Shown here: piece by piece, positions 46,403-57,527 of the stretch
Numbering within the stretch: position 1 is the first letter of the stretch
How the letters are laid out: the number at the start of each line of letters is the position of its first letter
DNA from: Austropuccinia psidii
Taxonomy: Eukaryota; Basidiomycota; Pucciniomycetes; Pucciniales; Sphaerophragmiaceae
Assembly (NCBI GenBank): GCA_023105745.1
Contig: JALGQZ010000003.1
Coordinates: 76,730,696 to 76,794,695, forward strand
Direction of reading: 5' to 3'
Length of the DNA: 64,000 nucleotides
Notes under the pieces: model-generated
Database searches by the model: none
Told to the model about the DNA's origin: nothing
What the model saw: the letters and a program-made list of their open reading frames with translations, nothing else
Made by a program: the position numbers and the translations under genes

Positions 46403-48653
46403 TAGACTCAGCCTGACAAATACCCTGAAGTTCCATCAGGGGTAGGTGCCTCAGAAACTGGGAACTTGTCACAGGGGCTCTTGGACAAAAATACAAGAGT
46501 GGCCTGGCACTCAGCAATCAGGGAACTCACTTGAAAGGCTCCAAAAGAATAAAGAAAATAAAAATAAAAGAATAAATTCCTCTAAGAAATATGCAGGTAC
46601 AAGATGAGATGCAATAAGAGGAAAGAGAAGCCAAATGGCCAAAGATCCAACCAAGTAAGTCCTTAATCACTGTTTCAACCTTCCAAAATGAACAATATAA
46701 TTAGTAAGGATATGACCACCAAATATCCATTGACAGGCGAAGAAAGAAAAGAGATAAGGTGCTAAATGACTGACTTGATAATATCAGTATTCACTTAACA
46801 AAATGGTAAGATAAATTAAGATAAAATAAAATCAAACTATATAAATTAACTGGGGAAAAACCCCCCAGGGTGGAAAGGGTAGCTGGTATATGTGAAAAGT
46901 TGGGAGCTTGAGTTCTTCAGGCTGAAAGCTGATCTGTAATGATCCTTGAGGCTGTATTGATTGTTTTGGGAATTGATACAGCTGGCTAATATTGAAATTG
47001 AATTGGGTTTCATGAATTTCCCATGCTTGAAAATGACATACAGTTCTTGATGGATCCAGACTGTATTGAAATGAAGGTGGTTGCCAAGATGGATTGAGTG
47101 GAGCTTTTACACTTGACAAATAAATGAATGAATGAATGAACTGCCTCTTTGATCCCTTGAGAATGGTTGAACAGTATTGCCTTGGAGGAATACTGTGAAT
47201 GAAATTATCCAATGACGTCTTGATGGCATGATTGGTCTTTGATGCTGAAACACTTGCTCTTGAGCCTTGATGAGTCCTCTGAATGATTGGGTGCCTTGAT
47301 GACGTGATGATATGTTGGAATATTGAAATTACCATTTGATCTTGCCACCATTGAGCTGCTGTTGAAAAATGATGCATAATGATATATAACATCATTTATG
47401 GCATATTGGTTCATTGGAAAGAAGATTACGTCCAAAGGTCTTGAGATGGAAAGACAGAGGGGAAAAAGATGAATGTGATGGCTTCATAGCTTGGAAAGGT
47501 GTTTCTGGGTCCTTTGGGGTTTTTGGCCACTTTTGGGTTCTGAGCCAAAAACTGGCCCAAAGGGCAGGAAAGTTCCTTTTGGACACTATGCGTCAAAGTG
47601 CACAAAAATGCGGAAATGCACATTATGAGCCCAAATGGCCAAAAACAGCTATTTGGGCCATTTCCCCTGGTCTTGAGGGAAATTACCAGAAATACCCATT
47701 TGGGCATAAAATGCCACTATGGCTTCTGGATTGAGGTGAAGGGCCACGAAGGCCCCAAAAGACAAATGCCCATAAATGGTCCATAGGATGATGACATGGC
47801 CATATTGGCCACTGGTGATGGATATGGCCAATTGGCCATAAAAGGACTGTGGCTTGATATGCCATACGGAGATCCAAGGAGGTGAATTGCCATGGTTGTG
47901 ACAGAACTCTTTTCCAAAAGGCCCATCTTTCCTACTCCATAAATACCTCCTTACATTAGAAGTTAGCACCCCGGTACAGCAACATGGCCCCTTTCCAATG
48001 AAACAGTAATGGCACTTTGAAGATCAAGGATTGTAGTGTTGAAAACAATCCTTAGCCCTGGCCAAACACTTTGTACAAGCAGGATCAAGAACCCCAACTG
48101 CCTTGTAACTGTCATATGTTTGGGAGGGATCAAAATGTCCAGCAGAAGCCATGGAGGGTGAACACAATCGACTGAAGACACCAGAATCACAAAGGACAGA
48201 TGGTGGCGGCGCCAAAAGAGAATATTCAGTGAGTTCAGTCAGTTTGGAGCTCATAACTGAAGAATATGCAAGCAGAAGATTCAATATTTCAGAATCAGCC
48301 CACTCCAAGTCAAAGACAATGCCCTCAAGGAAATGGGGCCATAACTCAATTATGCCCCCCTCAAAGCCTCCAAGCTGAAGATTCAAGACCCCTTTGGGGC
48401 TGAATTCCTCACCCAGGACCTCCCCTTCAGCTTTGGGGAGGCCAGGATATTGATGGTCCTGGACCCTCTCAATGGGTCCATGGGCCAATTCATGGTCCCC
48501 AGAAAAATTGGGCGCAGGGCGCCTCCAATAGCCCCTACAAACCGCGGACTGCGGCGTACGGCCCACGGCCCACGGACCACGTACAGCAAACCGCGGACCG
48601 CAGGATTCCAAAAACAAAGAAAAGGCCAAAAAGGCTATGGAACCAAGAACCAC
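46403..48653 (-). pseudogene. Antisense Zn2Cys6-like ORF, split by a solo LTR
   Basis: Reading from 48653 leftward, one frame runs to the LTR at 47903 with a TGA at 48024-48026. It then resumes after the LTR at 46466 with PVSEAPTPDGTSGY. The C-x2-C-x6-C-x10-C-x2-C-x6-C spacing (CTKC ... CHYC, about 47970-48070) is again a binuclear zinc-cluster pattern; the TGA falls inside it, where I would expect CGA (Arg). The phrase TSNVRRYLWSRKDGPFGKEF follows. I remember closely similar proteins as abundant in Austropuccinia psidii, so this is probably another element's protein. Its upstream limit is unclear. Confidence 0.65.
46467..47903 (-). mobile_element. Solo LTR with target duplication GAACT
   Basis: Reverse-strand LTR starting TGTCACAACC (at 47903) and ending GGGGCTC-type end, CCCCTGTGACA (at 46467). 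The duplication GAACT is present on both sides (46462-46466 and 47904-47908). The interrupted zinc-cluster ORF reads through in frame once the LTR and one GAACT are removed, which confirms a clean solo LTR. It is related to the LTR of Gypsy C (52037-53740). Confidence 0.9.
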
Positions 48654-49213
48654 CCATTTTCACCCAGGACCCAAAAAAGGCTCAAAAGACCATAAAATCA
48701 ATAATAATCAAGAATTGCCTTAGCAAGGGCCAGGGCCCAAAGACTATGGTAAGGCCAGGGGGAGGTATTTCCAAGGCAAATGGGCACAAGACCCCTTGAA
48801 GACTCTTTTCAGGAAATTTTCAGTTAGTAAAGAAGGGTCCAAAATCAGGTTGGCCCTTGCCAATTGAGTATAACTTCATATACTCATTTTGCATCATTTT
48901 TGAGAAGTAGAGCGCAGTGGCCATCATTTTGGGATACAAGCCAAGGCCATGCCCCAAGAAGAAAGACTCATTGAATCAGAAGAAGAAAAAAGACATATTT
49001 CAAAATGGAAGAGCTACTCAAGCTATAAGAAAAGGGGGAATCAAATTAATTTGGCAGGGAAGAATTGAAAAGGAAATTTTCAGGATAATGGTAAAGAGGA
49101 AATGAAATTTTAAATGAAATTTTTTTGACAAAATGTGGGGATATTGAGATGCCACTCAACAGTGGCAGGGTAGTATGGTGTTCAGGAGCCCACCAGTTTC
49201 AAGAGGGGTATAG
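48654..49213 (+). other. Sequence before the 3' LTR of Gypsy B, with polypurine tract
   Basis: No gene. It ends CAAGAGGGGTATAG directly before the LTR, a plausible polypurine primer. The boundary between the antisense insertion and Gypsy B must lie in or before this stretch, but I cannot place it. Confidence 0.5.
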
Positions 49214-49957
49214 TGTAGCAACCACTCACCAGGGGTAAGGGTATTCATTAATACACCCACTCAAACAACTCAAATCAGCAGATCCACTACTTGCATCAGC
49301 ATTCAGTTTCAGAAATCTTCCTTGCTGAAACATACATACAGTCTGGTTCATCAATACAGCCTGTCAATACTTGTACAGGTTGGAATTACCCAATACAGTT
49401 TGGATACACCAATGCCAAACTGTATGATCACTCATACCACCACTCCTCTTGTACAGGCCCTGTACAGCTGTACAAGACCTGTATTGGCCAGACTCAATTC
49501 AATCATCCAATCCTCTCATGAAAATTCTCTCTCTGGATCAGGGCTGGTGATTCTCACATAAACCAGCCCCTCTTTCTCCCCCTGGGAATTTTTCCCCAGT
49601 AAATTAATTTAGTTATTTATTATTTTATGAATATTATTATCCTTATTTTGGGTATTATATTTCCTTAATATTAAGTTAGTCTTTGCATTTTCTTTCTTTT
49701 CCTGTACAGTATGAGTTGGGTGGCCATATACTTATTAACCCTTCTCTTTTCATTCTGACAGGTTGAAACAGTGGACTTGGACTTTTTTGTGGTTGGCTCT
49801 TCTATTTCTTACTCTTATGATTGTTGCTGCATTTCTTATATTTCTTTTACTAGTAATTCATCTCTTAACACTCTTAAGTGTATTCTGCTTTATCATATCC
49901 TTGAGCCCTCCATAAGTGAGTGCCAGGCCCTCTTCACTTAGAAGAGCCCCTGTGACA
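49214..49957 (+). repeat. 3' LTR of Gypsy B
   Basis: 744 bp, TGTAGCAACC ... CCCCTGTGACA. Followed by GCTTT (49958-49962), the same five bases that precede the 5' LTR. Confidence 0.92.
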
Positions 49958-50264
49958 GCTTTCAACATCAAATTCCAATATATGGCCATTTCCACTTGGG
50001 GCAATGGACCATTATTCTTCTTAATCCTTCTTCCAAGTCATTACTGTTCAATACACTCTTTCATCAATCTTTTTTAATTTATGGCACTGGGGGGAGTGGT
50101 AACTATCAAAAGTAAGTTCCTCTCCTGGTGTGCACTTCCCTTAGGGGTCTACAATATCTCAAAACATCACCCTGGCCACTATTTGAGCACCTGGAATAAA
50201 ATCTTGTTTTCAGGTCCTTGGCCATCTCAAATCAACTGTCAATGTCCGTGTTGAAGATTGGAAT
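49958..50264 (+). mobile_element. Gypsy A tail, resumed after Gypsy B
   Basis: Continues the 3' untranslated tail of Gypsy A; matches the reverse complement of about 54100-54390. Includes the phrase AAGTAAGTTCCTCTCCTGGT. It breaks at about 50264 (GATTGGAAT) where another sequence begins TGTAAGG. Confidence 0.75.
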
Positions 50265-52036
50265 TGTAAGGTTTGACTATGAAACAATAAGTAAAAATTA
50301 CTAATATTTTACTTATTGTACTATGAATGTCCTTATTAATAGAATTAATAAGATAAAAAATAATTACAATAATAAAGAATTATTATAATTATGGCATCAA
50401 AATAATTATATTATTAAATAAATATAATAATATAATAAATAAATATTCATATAAGCTAATTAATATATTCAAAAGCACTTTATTATTGTTACCAACAAAT
50501 AATAAAGGCATAAGAAATCTTTTTATATAAATAAAAAACAATCAATAACAATAATATTACTAATATTAAAGCTATTTTTTAATGTAAACACTATTTATAT
50601 TAATATAAGAATTATTAAAAATAATAATAAAGAGAAAATAACCTACTTTTAACACTTAATATAATAATTTTGAAATATTTTACGCCAAAAGATGTAAATA
50701 CAATTTATACAAATTGTTGTACCTACAGATAAAAATAGAGAAATTACAAATATTCTTTAGTTTTTACATGGAAATTGAGTTAAAGAGATTTTCCAAAAAA
50801 ACAATTAAATCATTGATGTAATCACATCAAGATTGATGATTATAATAAAGATGATCTTTTGTATTTGATAATATAACCGTTTCATATATAAAGAATAAAG
50901 AACTTACCTTTTGATTTAATTGTTTTAGTGTTTTTGATGCGTGTGAGGGGAAAATAGAGTAAAAAGAGCTCCATTTATAGTAAATACCTCCCTTCTAGAG
51001 TCCAGAAGGCCTCTGGTAGACGTGTAATAATTCTCTCTACTAGAAATGATCAATATATTAAGGTTTAGTAATGATTGCATCACAATCAAACCATCTTATC
51101 TCATTATTACACCGTTATTTAGAGTTATCAATATAACTCTAAGTTTGATGACATCATAGGCTTGGAAGAAGCCTAATATTTGTGAATTTCATTAGTATTA
51201 ATCGTAATCTAATGGTACTCAATAGGCTTATCACTTATATGACTGTTAAGCTTGAAAATAAGATTACAGTGAGTGATCATAAATGATAAAATTTAAGCTT
51301 AAACTTTGATCATGCAGCACTTCTAAGTTATACACGCTAAACTTATTCTGAGAGTTAATTCTGATAGGTTGGCATGTCATTATCAAGCTTCCAAGAGAAT
51401 TTCATTACATAATCAAAACTCTATTTTTGATGATTTTTCTTGTAACTCATCTTTTCTGTTGAAATTTAATATTTTGAACTTCAAACCACAATTTAAAGGG
51501 GTTATACCTTGAATATTATAATCTAAATTACATCAATCTTCACGTATGAACTATTAGAATCTGACTGTCTACTTTTTTCAAAGTTTGTACCACTTTCACA
51601 ACAAAGTGGTCAACAGCTCTATTGATTTTATTCAATAATCCATTACAAGTTTTAACCTTGTTTATAACTTGTGAAATAAAGTTCATATCTGTATTTCTAA
51701 AGTAATTATGTGGTAACTTTCTTTTTGGTTTATCTCTCTATCTTGTATATTTCAAGAGATATTAACTAAAAACCACGAATATGTGCATTAACCAAAAAGT
51801 GCATATATTCAGCTTAATTCCTTAAGTATTGACTTTATATATTAGCTTTGTAACTATTTTAGGTGTAGATTTCTATGGAGAATCCAATGGTACAATTCAT
51901 TTAACATGTTGGTTTATTGGTTTCTGAGATAAATGAGGTTTTGTACCTTTTTTAAGATATTATTACTCATGCTTTAGTGATTATTGACTTTTCAGATATG
52001 CCATAAAAATGACATATGTGTATTTTAACATGAGGA
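50265..52036. other. AT-rich unassigned sequence, probably part of another element
   Basis: 1.77 kb, very AT-rich, no ORF of note. It begins TGTAAGG, LTR-like, at the point where Gypsy A homology ends, and runs to the 5 bases GAGGA in front of the Gypsy C LTR. Its far end, if any, would lie beyond Gypsy C and outside the window. Confidence 0.5.
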
Positions 52037-53740
52037 TGCCACAGGGGCTCTTATGGAAGCAAGAGGGCCTGGCACTAAGAAATCAAGAACTCACTTGGAG
52101 GGCTCCAAAAGATGAAGGACTAATAAATATTTAATTTCTGTAAAGAAGAAGAATGGAAAACACAAGTATGCCAAAGATAAAAGAAAATGATGAGAAGCCA
52201 AAGGCCAAAGATAATAAAGGAAGCCAGAGGCCAAGAAGCCAAGCAAGTGAATCCTCAATTCACTGTTTCAACCTGCCAGAAAAGGAATTGAATTAGTAAA
52301 GGATATGACCACCAATATCCACTGACAGGCAAGGAAGAAAAGAGAAAGGGTGCTAATGACTGACTTAAGATTTTCAGTATTAACTTTAATAAGTTAAAAG
52401 AAAATAAAGATAAAAATAAATCCAATATATTACTTAACTGGGGAAAAATTCCCCAGGTGATGAAAGGTGGCCGGTATATGTGAAAACTTGAAAGATTGAT
52501 CCTGGAAGGTGAATCAATGACTGTATTGTCCGAATCGGGAAATTCAGTTCTGGCCATCTTAAAATTGGAACTGTATGATGGAATTCACACAGTGGAATAT
52601 TAAATGGCCCAATTGGGCCAAGGCAATACAGATTGATTGAATGAGGCCTGTACGGATGAATTGAGTTGTCCAAGCAGTATGGAAATACTTGATGCCTTGA
52701 CAACAGATTGCATTGATGTAATAAATCTTGAGAATTGGCCGTTTGAATAATCATGAATAATGTACCAACCAAACTCCTGCAGATACAGGTGGTTGGGATC
52801 CTTGAAGAGTCTTCTGATTGCCGCCATAACTTGTCAGACTGATGAGCTGAATAATCCTCCTTCAAAATGGGCGTTGGATTTTAAGAACTTGATATGGAAA
52901 GATGGAAATGCGTCCTGAAAACGTCACCATTGGATTGCTGAGCAAGAATGGTGCATAATGGTATATAAAACCATATATGCACCATGCCTGCAACCTCAAG
53001 TATGGATGGTATGAAGGAATGGAAAGAATTCCCCATAAGCTGAGGGGAAGGCTTACTGAGCTGATCTGGTGGCCTCTGATGGTTGCCAGAGGCCATGGCT
53101 GAGATATTGGTCCATGGTGGTTCATGGCCAAAAAAGGGTCCTACGGGATTTATGGCCAAATTGGTGTCCAGAAGGTCTTTGGCCAATTTTGGGTCCAAGG
53201 GATTGGTGACCAATTTTGACTCAGGTGGGTCCAATTGTGGTTCGGGACCCAGCTGGCCTTGGGGGCTAGATGGTTTCCCCCTTTGGCCCCTTTTGGCCTC
53301 ATTTGATTAGGCCAAAAGGGGACTAATTGGCCTGCAGACCGCGGACCGTGAATCACGGCCCACGGGCCGTAGGGGCCCTAAATGGCCCAAAAAGGCCATT
53401 TAGGCCTAAGCCCCGTTAATGAAAAGGGGTGGCCTAGATTGGATGGAGATGGCTAGGGTGCCTGGAGGCCCCTAGAAGAAAAAAGGACCCCCCAGGCCCA
53501 AAATCAAAGATGAAGGCCTGGGGGTTGGTGAGGTGGAAATTGGCCAAGAAGGCCAATGATGGAAGGATATGGCCTGAGGCCATAAATGGCCATTGGAATG
53601 GGCTATGGCATAAGAGCCATAGAACACCCAAGGGGGCCAATTGGCCATAAATGATATGACATGAACAATTGGCCCCAACTTGGCTCCAGGTTGGATTGCC
53701 ACAACCATCAAGGAGGAGGGGAAAACTCATGGTTGTGACA
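52037..53740 (-). repeat. 3' LTR of Gypsy C
   Basis: 1704 bp, reverse strand TGTCACAACC ... CCCCTGTGGCA. Much longer than the LTRs of Gypsy B but with a shared end region, so a related LTR family. The polypurine tract AGGTAGGGGGGTAC lies directly next to it (53741-53754 on the reverse strand). Confidence 0.88.
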
Positions 53741-53754
53741 GTACCCCCCTACCT

Positions 53755-54531
53755 TGAATGGTGAGCTCCTGAGCACCAAGATAAGGTAGAAGCCTGTTGA
53801 GGCTGTTGAGATGGATTGGACAGAGGGATTCCAGAGGTATTTGAATCTTTCAAAGAAAATTTTGAACTGATAATAATGTTAGCATATAAATTGAGGGTGA
53901 CGTAGTCTTCTCTTGACATTTGGCTTTAAAAATGTTGAAGGATTGAATTTGACGTAGAATTTTGGCATAAGATTATAATAAAAGAAATTTAAAGAAAAAG
54001 AAACAGATATAAAGAAAGGAAAAGAAGAATAAAAGAAAAGAAAAAAAGAAAAATGAATTTTGAGTGGGAGTCCAATCTTCATCACAGATTTTGATGGTTG
54101 ATTGGAAAGTGGCCAGGGACCTGGATAAAATAATTTGATGCCAGGTGCTCACAGAGTAGCCAAGGTGATGTTTTGAAAAGATTGTAGACCCCTCAGGGAA
54201 GTGCACACCAGGAGAGGAACTTACTTTTAGTAGTTGCCACTCCCGGCAGTGCCATAAATAAGAACATAAATTTGATAAAGGAATGTATTGAATTGGAAAA
54301 CTTGGAAAGGAAAATAGAAGTGAAATGGTCCATTTGGCCAAGTGAAAAATGGCCATGATTTCGAATTGATATTGAAAGCCAGGCCAACAAATCTGTGTCC
54401 AAATTGCAAAGTGCTCACAGAGTGGCCAAGGTGATGCTTACAACAAAGAAGAGTAGAATACCCCTAAAGGTGCATACCAGAAATGGGACTTACCTTTGGT
54501 ACTTCCTCCCCCACCAAGCACCATAAAATGA
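53755..54531 (-). other. Gypsy C 3' tail
   Basis: About 780 bp between chromodomain stop and LTR. No gene; includes a poly-A/G run near 53990-54060. A phrase beginning CACTCTGTGAGCAC occurs twice (reverse strand, about 54160-54130 and 54435-54405), a local duplication of the tail. Confidence 0.6.
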
Positions 54532-56009
54532 TCAAGCCTTTGAAGAATTGGGTCCTGGCTTTTCAGGATACAAAGAATGGAAATCTTTGACAAGATCAGG
54601 ACAATTCTTGAGGTTTTTGGCTGGTTCCCAAGTGGATCTTTCTGGGTCTTGACTGAAACCTTTCCATTCCACCAGATACCATAATTTTCCTCTCTTGAGC
54701 TTTGAATCCAGTATCTGAGAGACTTCCCATTCCTCTTCTTCTTCAATGATAATTGGAGGAGGAGGCCCTTGATGCTGATTTAGGATTTCTGATGTCTTGA
54801 CTGGTTCCAAGAGTGAGATATGGAAGCCTGGGTTGATGGATTTCCATTGAGATGGAAGATTGAGGTGGTAAGCATGAGAACTGACTTTCTTCAAGATTGG
54901 AAAAGGACCCAACCATCTTTTGGATAGTTTTTCTGTGGGTCTGGTTGATTTGATATTCTTGGAAGAAAGCCATACCATGTCACCAGGATTGAAAACAGGT
55001 GGACTTGCTCTACCTTTATCTGCATACCTTTTAAGCCGCTTTATGGCAGCTTCAAGCTCTCTCTTGACATCTTGCTGTACTGATTGGATTTTTGTTGATA
55101 ACTTCCAAGCATGAGTATTTTGAGTGATGTGAACTGAATCGAATTGTGGATCTCTTCCATAAACAGTGAAAAAGGGTGATTGTTTTGTTGAAGAGTGGTC
55201 AGAATTATTGTAGGAAAATTCATCCAGAGGGAGCCAGGTGCTCCAATCATCTTGATGATAGCTGACATACATCTGAAGGTACTGTTTTAGTATCTGATTT
55301 ACCCTCTCTGTCTGTCCATCAGTTTCTGGATGGTAAGCAGTTGACAGATCTCTTGAAATCTTGAGCTGCTGACAAAGATTGGTCCAAAAGGAAGAAACAA
55401 AGAGGCGCCTCTATCACTGACAATGCCTGACGGAAGGCCATGCTTTGAAAAGATATTCTTGATGAATAAATGGGCCAAATCAAGGGAAGTGATTGAAGAC
55501 GTTGTTGGAATAAAAACCGCCATTTTTGAAAATCTGTCCACTATGACCAGGATTGAATCAAAGGAATTGGACAGCGGCAGTTGAGTGATGAAGTCCATTG
55601 AAAGACAACTCCAAGGACCATTTGGAATTGGAAGAGGTTTGAGGAATCCAAACTTCTTATGATGAATATTCTTGTTTCTTGAGCACTGTTGACAGGATGA
55701 AACATAATCCTTGATAAATTGAGTCATGCCGGACCAGTGGAAATCCCGCTTGACAGGTTTGAGAGTCTTCTCTTGGCCAGGGTGGCCAGCTAGAGGAGAA
55801 TCGTGATGCTTTCGAAGAATACTAAGTTGAATTGTGGAGTCATTTGGGACTACCACCCAATTTTTGAAGAGAAGAAGTTTGGAAGAGGATTCAAGAGAAT
55901 AATCTTGGACAGATTTACCTTTACCCAAATCTTCAAGGATACTTCTGTACTGAGGATCTTGCCATAATTTCTTCTGGATTGAATCAATCAAATTTGAAAA
56001 AGATTCCAC
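54532..56009 (-). pseudogene. Gypsy C integrase and chromodomain
   Basis: The first stretch (56009-55299) contains the HHCC zinc region (HHDSPLAGHPGQ ... CQQCS) and the DDE core (MDFITQLPL, VIVDRFSKM, SDRG). A frameshift just after SDRG gives an altered tail, then the frame ends. The second stretch (55272-54532, 246 codons) resumes with the integrase C-terminus (DEFSYNNSDHSSTKQSPFF, KRWLGPFPILKK) and a complete chromodomain (EEWEVSQILDS ... WYLVEWKGF ... STWEPAKNLKN). Only one or two lesions separate this from an open frame, so it is the best preserved gypsy pol in the window. Confidence 0.88.
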
Positions 56010-56820
56010 CTTGACTGAAAAATACTTTGAGGGTTGAACTCCATCTTGCTTAATGATTTGTTGAAAATTTATTGGATTCTTGCTGATGAAATCCTCCCCT
56101 CACTCTGGATAAACGGCGTCCCGACGTGATAAGGCATCCGGAAGAGTAGCTAGGCGGCCAGGGTGGTAAGTAATTCAAAAATGAAATTCAGAAAGGAATT
56201 CAGCCCAACAGGCTTGACGGAAAGTGAGTACTTTGGAGGTCATGAAGTATTGAAGAGAAGAGTGATCGGTGAGAACTTCAAAAGGGTAAGACAGTGAAAG
56301 CAGAAAAACCCTCCAGCGCTTGAGAGCCCAGATGATGCCAAGGAGTTCCTTGTCATGAATTTCATAGTTCAGCTCAGCTTGGAGAGGCTTGCCACTATCA
56401 AATGCAAGGGAATGTTTTCCTGAGTCAGAGACCTGACTCAGTACAGCACCCAAAGCATAATCTGATGCATCAGTCTCTACAATGGTGGGTAGAGAAGGAT
56501 TGAAGTGGGAAAGGATTGGACCAGTGGTGAAAGCCTCCTTGAGTTGGTGAAACAGACTGGGAGCCTCCTCATTGAGGTGAAAACATGAATCTTTCTTGAG
56601 GAAATTGGTGAGTTAACTGATCTTCTTTGAATAATTCTTGATGAAACGGCGGTAGAAATTGGCAAAGCCAAGGAAGGATTGAAGAGCCTTAAGGTTTCTT
56701 GGAGGTGGCCAATTGAGAATCTGCTGGACTTTTGCTTGGTCCATCTTGAGGCCTTCAGAAGAAACTACATAACCAAGATATTCCACACTTGAAACATGAA
56801 ACAGGCATTTGGATGCCTTA
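56010..56820 (-). pseudogene. Gypsy C RT end and RNase H
   Basis: Segments in order on the reverse strand: end of the RT ([15 protein letters not shown] ... [20 protein letters not shown], near 56800-56613), a stop near 56613, the RNase H start in shifted frame, and RNase H (LGAVLSQVSDSGKH ... IHDKELLGIIWALKRW, DHSSLQYFMTSK). The upstream RT is missing because CACTA copy 3 begins at 56821. Confidence 0.85.
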
Positions 56821-56945
56821 CACCAGGGCGAATCTTGTGTCAATCGTCGGCGATTGACTTCACGTCAAGCAAACGTCAAGCAGGATATAAGTTGAGCTCA
56901 CATCAAGCAAAAATCAAGCAAACGTCGAGCACACGTCCTACTCTT
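56821..56945. repeat. TIR and subterminal repeats, copy 3
   Basis: TIR 56821-56866 with the perfect internal hairpin GTCAATCG-4 bp-CGATTGAC. At base 16 and base 18 it reads TTGTGTC where copy 2 left has TCGCGTC, both CpG decay. ACGTCAAGC-type subterminal repeats follow to about 56940. Confidence 0.85.
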
Positions 56946-57149
56946 GTCTTACACCAAATCCTGTGACATCCACCAATATTGGTTCCCCTGTGCCTTCAAC
57001 TCAGATTCCTCACCACCTGATCATCCTGCAACCATCCAATGGTTGGTAAAAATTACACAAGACCTGCCTGTTTGCACAAACACACATCAAAGAGGTCCTT
57101 CAGCCAGTCTTGATTTAGGCGGGGGGTTTGACTTCACCAGGTCCTCCAT

Positions 57150-57290
57150 AAAGGGACTCCGCCTGAGCGGGATTATCGTTTTGCAGGTGACACTGGTAGA
57201 GCCCGCCGCACAATACCGCGTGTGTGGGTGCGCTTGCGTGTGCATTGGCGTGTGCGCGTGCGGGTGCGCAAGGGCCGCTTTCCCTTCCAA
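57150..57290. other. Copy 3-specific segment replacing the CAC minisatellite
   Basis: About 70 bp (57150-57222) have no counterpart in copies 1 or 2. Only about 45 bp of the CAC/CGC array remains (57222-57270, reverse). The array was therefore either expanded in copies 1 and 2 or lost here. Confidence 0.55.
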
Positions 57291-57527
57291 CCTGATGATG
57301 GCGCAGTTAGAAATTTTGGCTGCTGTGAAAGGTGAGTGTGTGGGTCATTTGATCATTGAGCTTGGCTTATTCACACTGTACCCAATGTCAAAATAGTAAG
57401 TTCTTTGTGGCAATGTGAAATAATGGGCTTTGCTTGTCACAATGGCATGTCTCTGTCACTAAATTTTGAGGCAGTTATTTCACTAGCAAAATTGCTAATG
57501 AATCTGAGAGATTTGCATTTCTGTAGA

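Larger units (their letters stand above)
17927..49957 (+). mobile_element. Gypsy B: LTR retrotransposon hosting further insertions
   Basis: Two same-orientation LTRs (17927-18688, 49214-49957), both starting TGTARCAACCACTCACC and ending GCCCCTGTGACA, bracket gag-protease-RT-RNase H-integrase in order. The 5-bp GCTTT duplication lies immediately outside both LTRs, which proves they are the ends of one insertion in Gypsy A. The interior was later broken at 23062-45642 (solo LTR-like element plus CACTA copy 2) and at about 46403. LTRs differ at several percent of positions by eye, so the insertion is not recent. Confidence 0.9.
52037..56820 (-). mobile_element. Gypsy C: reverse Ty3/Gypsy element cut by CACTA copy 3
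   Basis: On the reverse strand: RT fragment, RNase H, integrase, chromodomain, tail, polypurine tract, 3' LTR. The left flank of the LTR is GAGGA (52032-52036), the expected target duplication; its partner lies outside the window. The element is interrupted at 56820 by the CACC terminus of CACTA copy 3, in the middle of the RT reading frame; gag, protease and 5' LTR should lie beyond that copy. Confidence 0.88.

Noticed and set aside
50265..52036. Second copy of the AT-rich TG...CA element in reverse
   Set aside because: Both begin TGTAAGG-like in one orientation, but the following sequence does not match and no matching end or target duplication was found.
44076..52036. tRNA, rRNA or other RNA genes in the AT-rich gaps
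   Set aside because: No cloverleaf, A/B box pair or rRNA-like sequence was recognised by eye.
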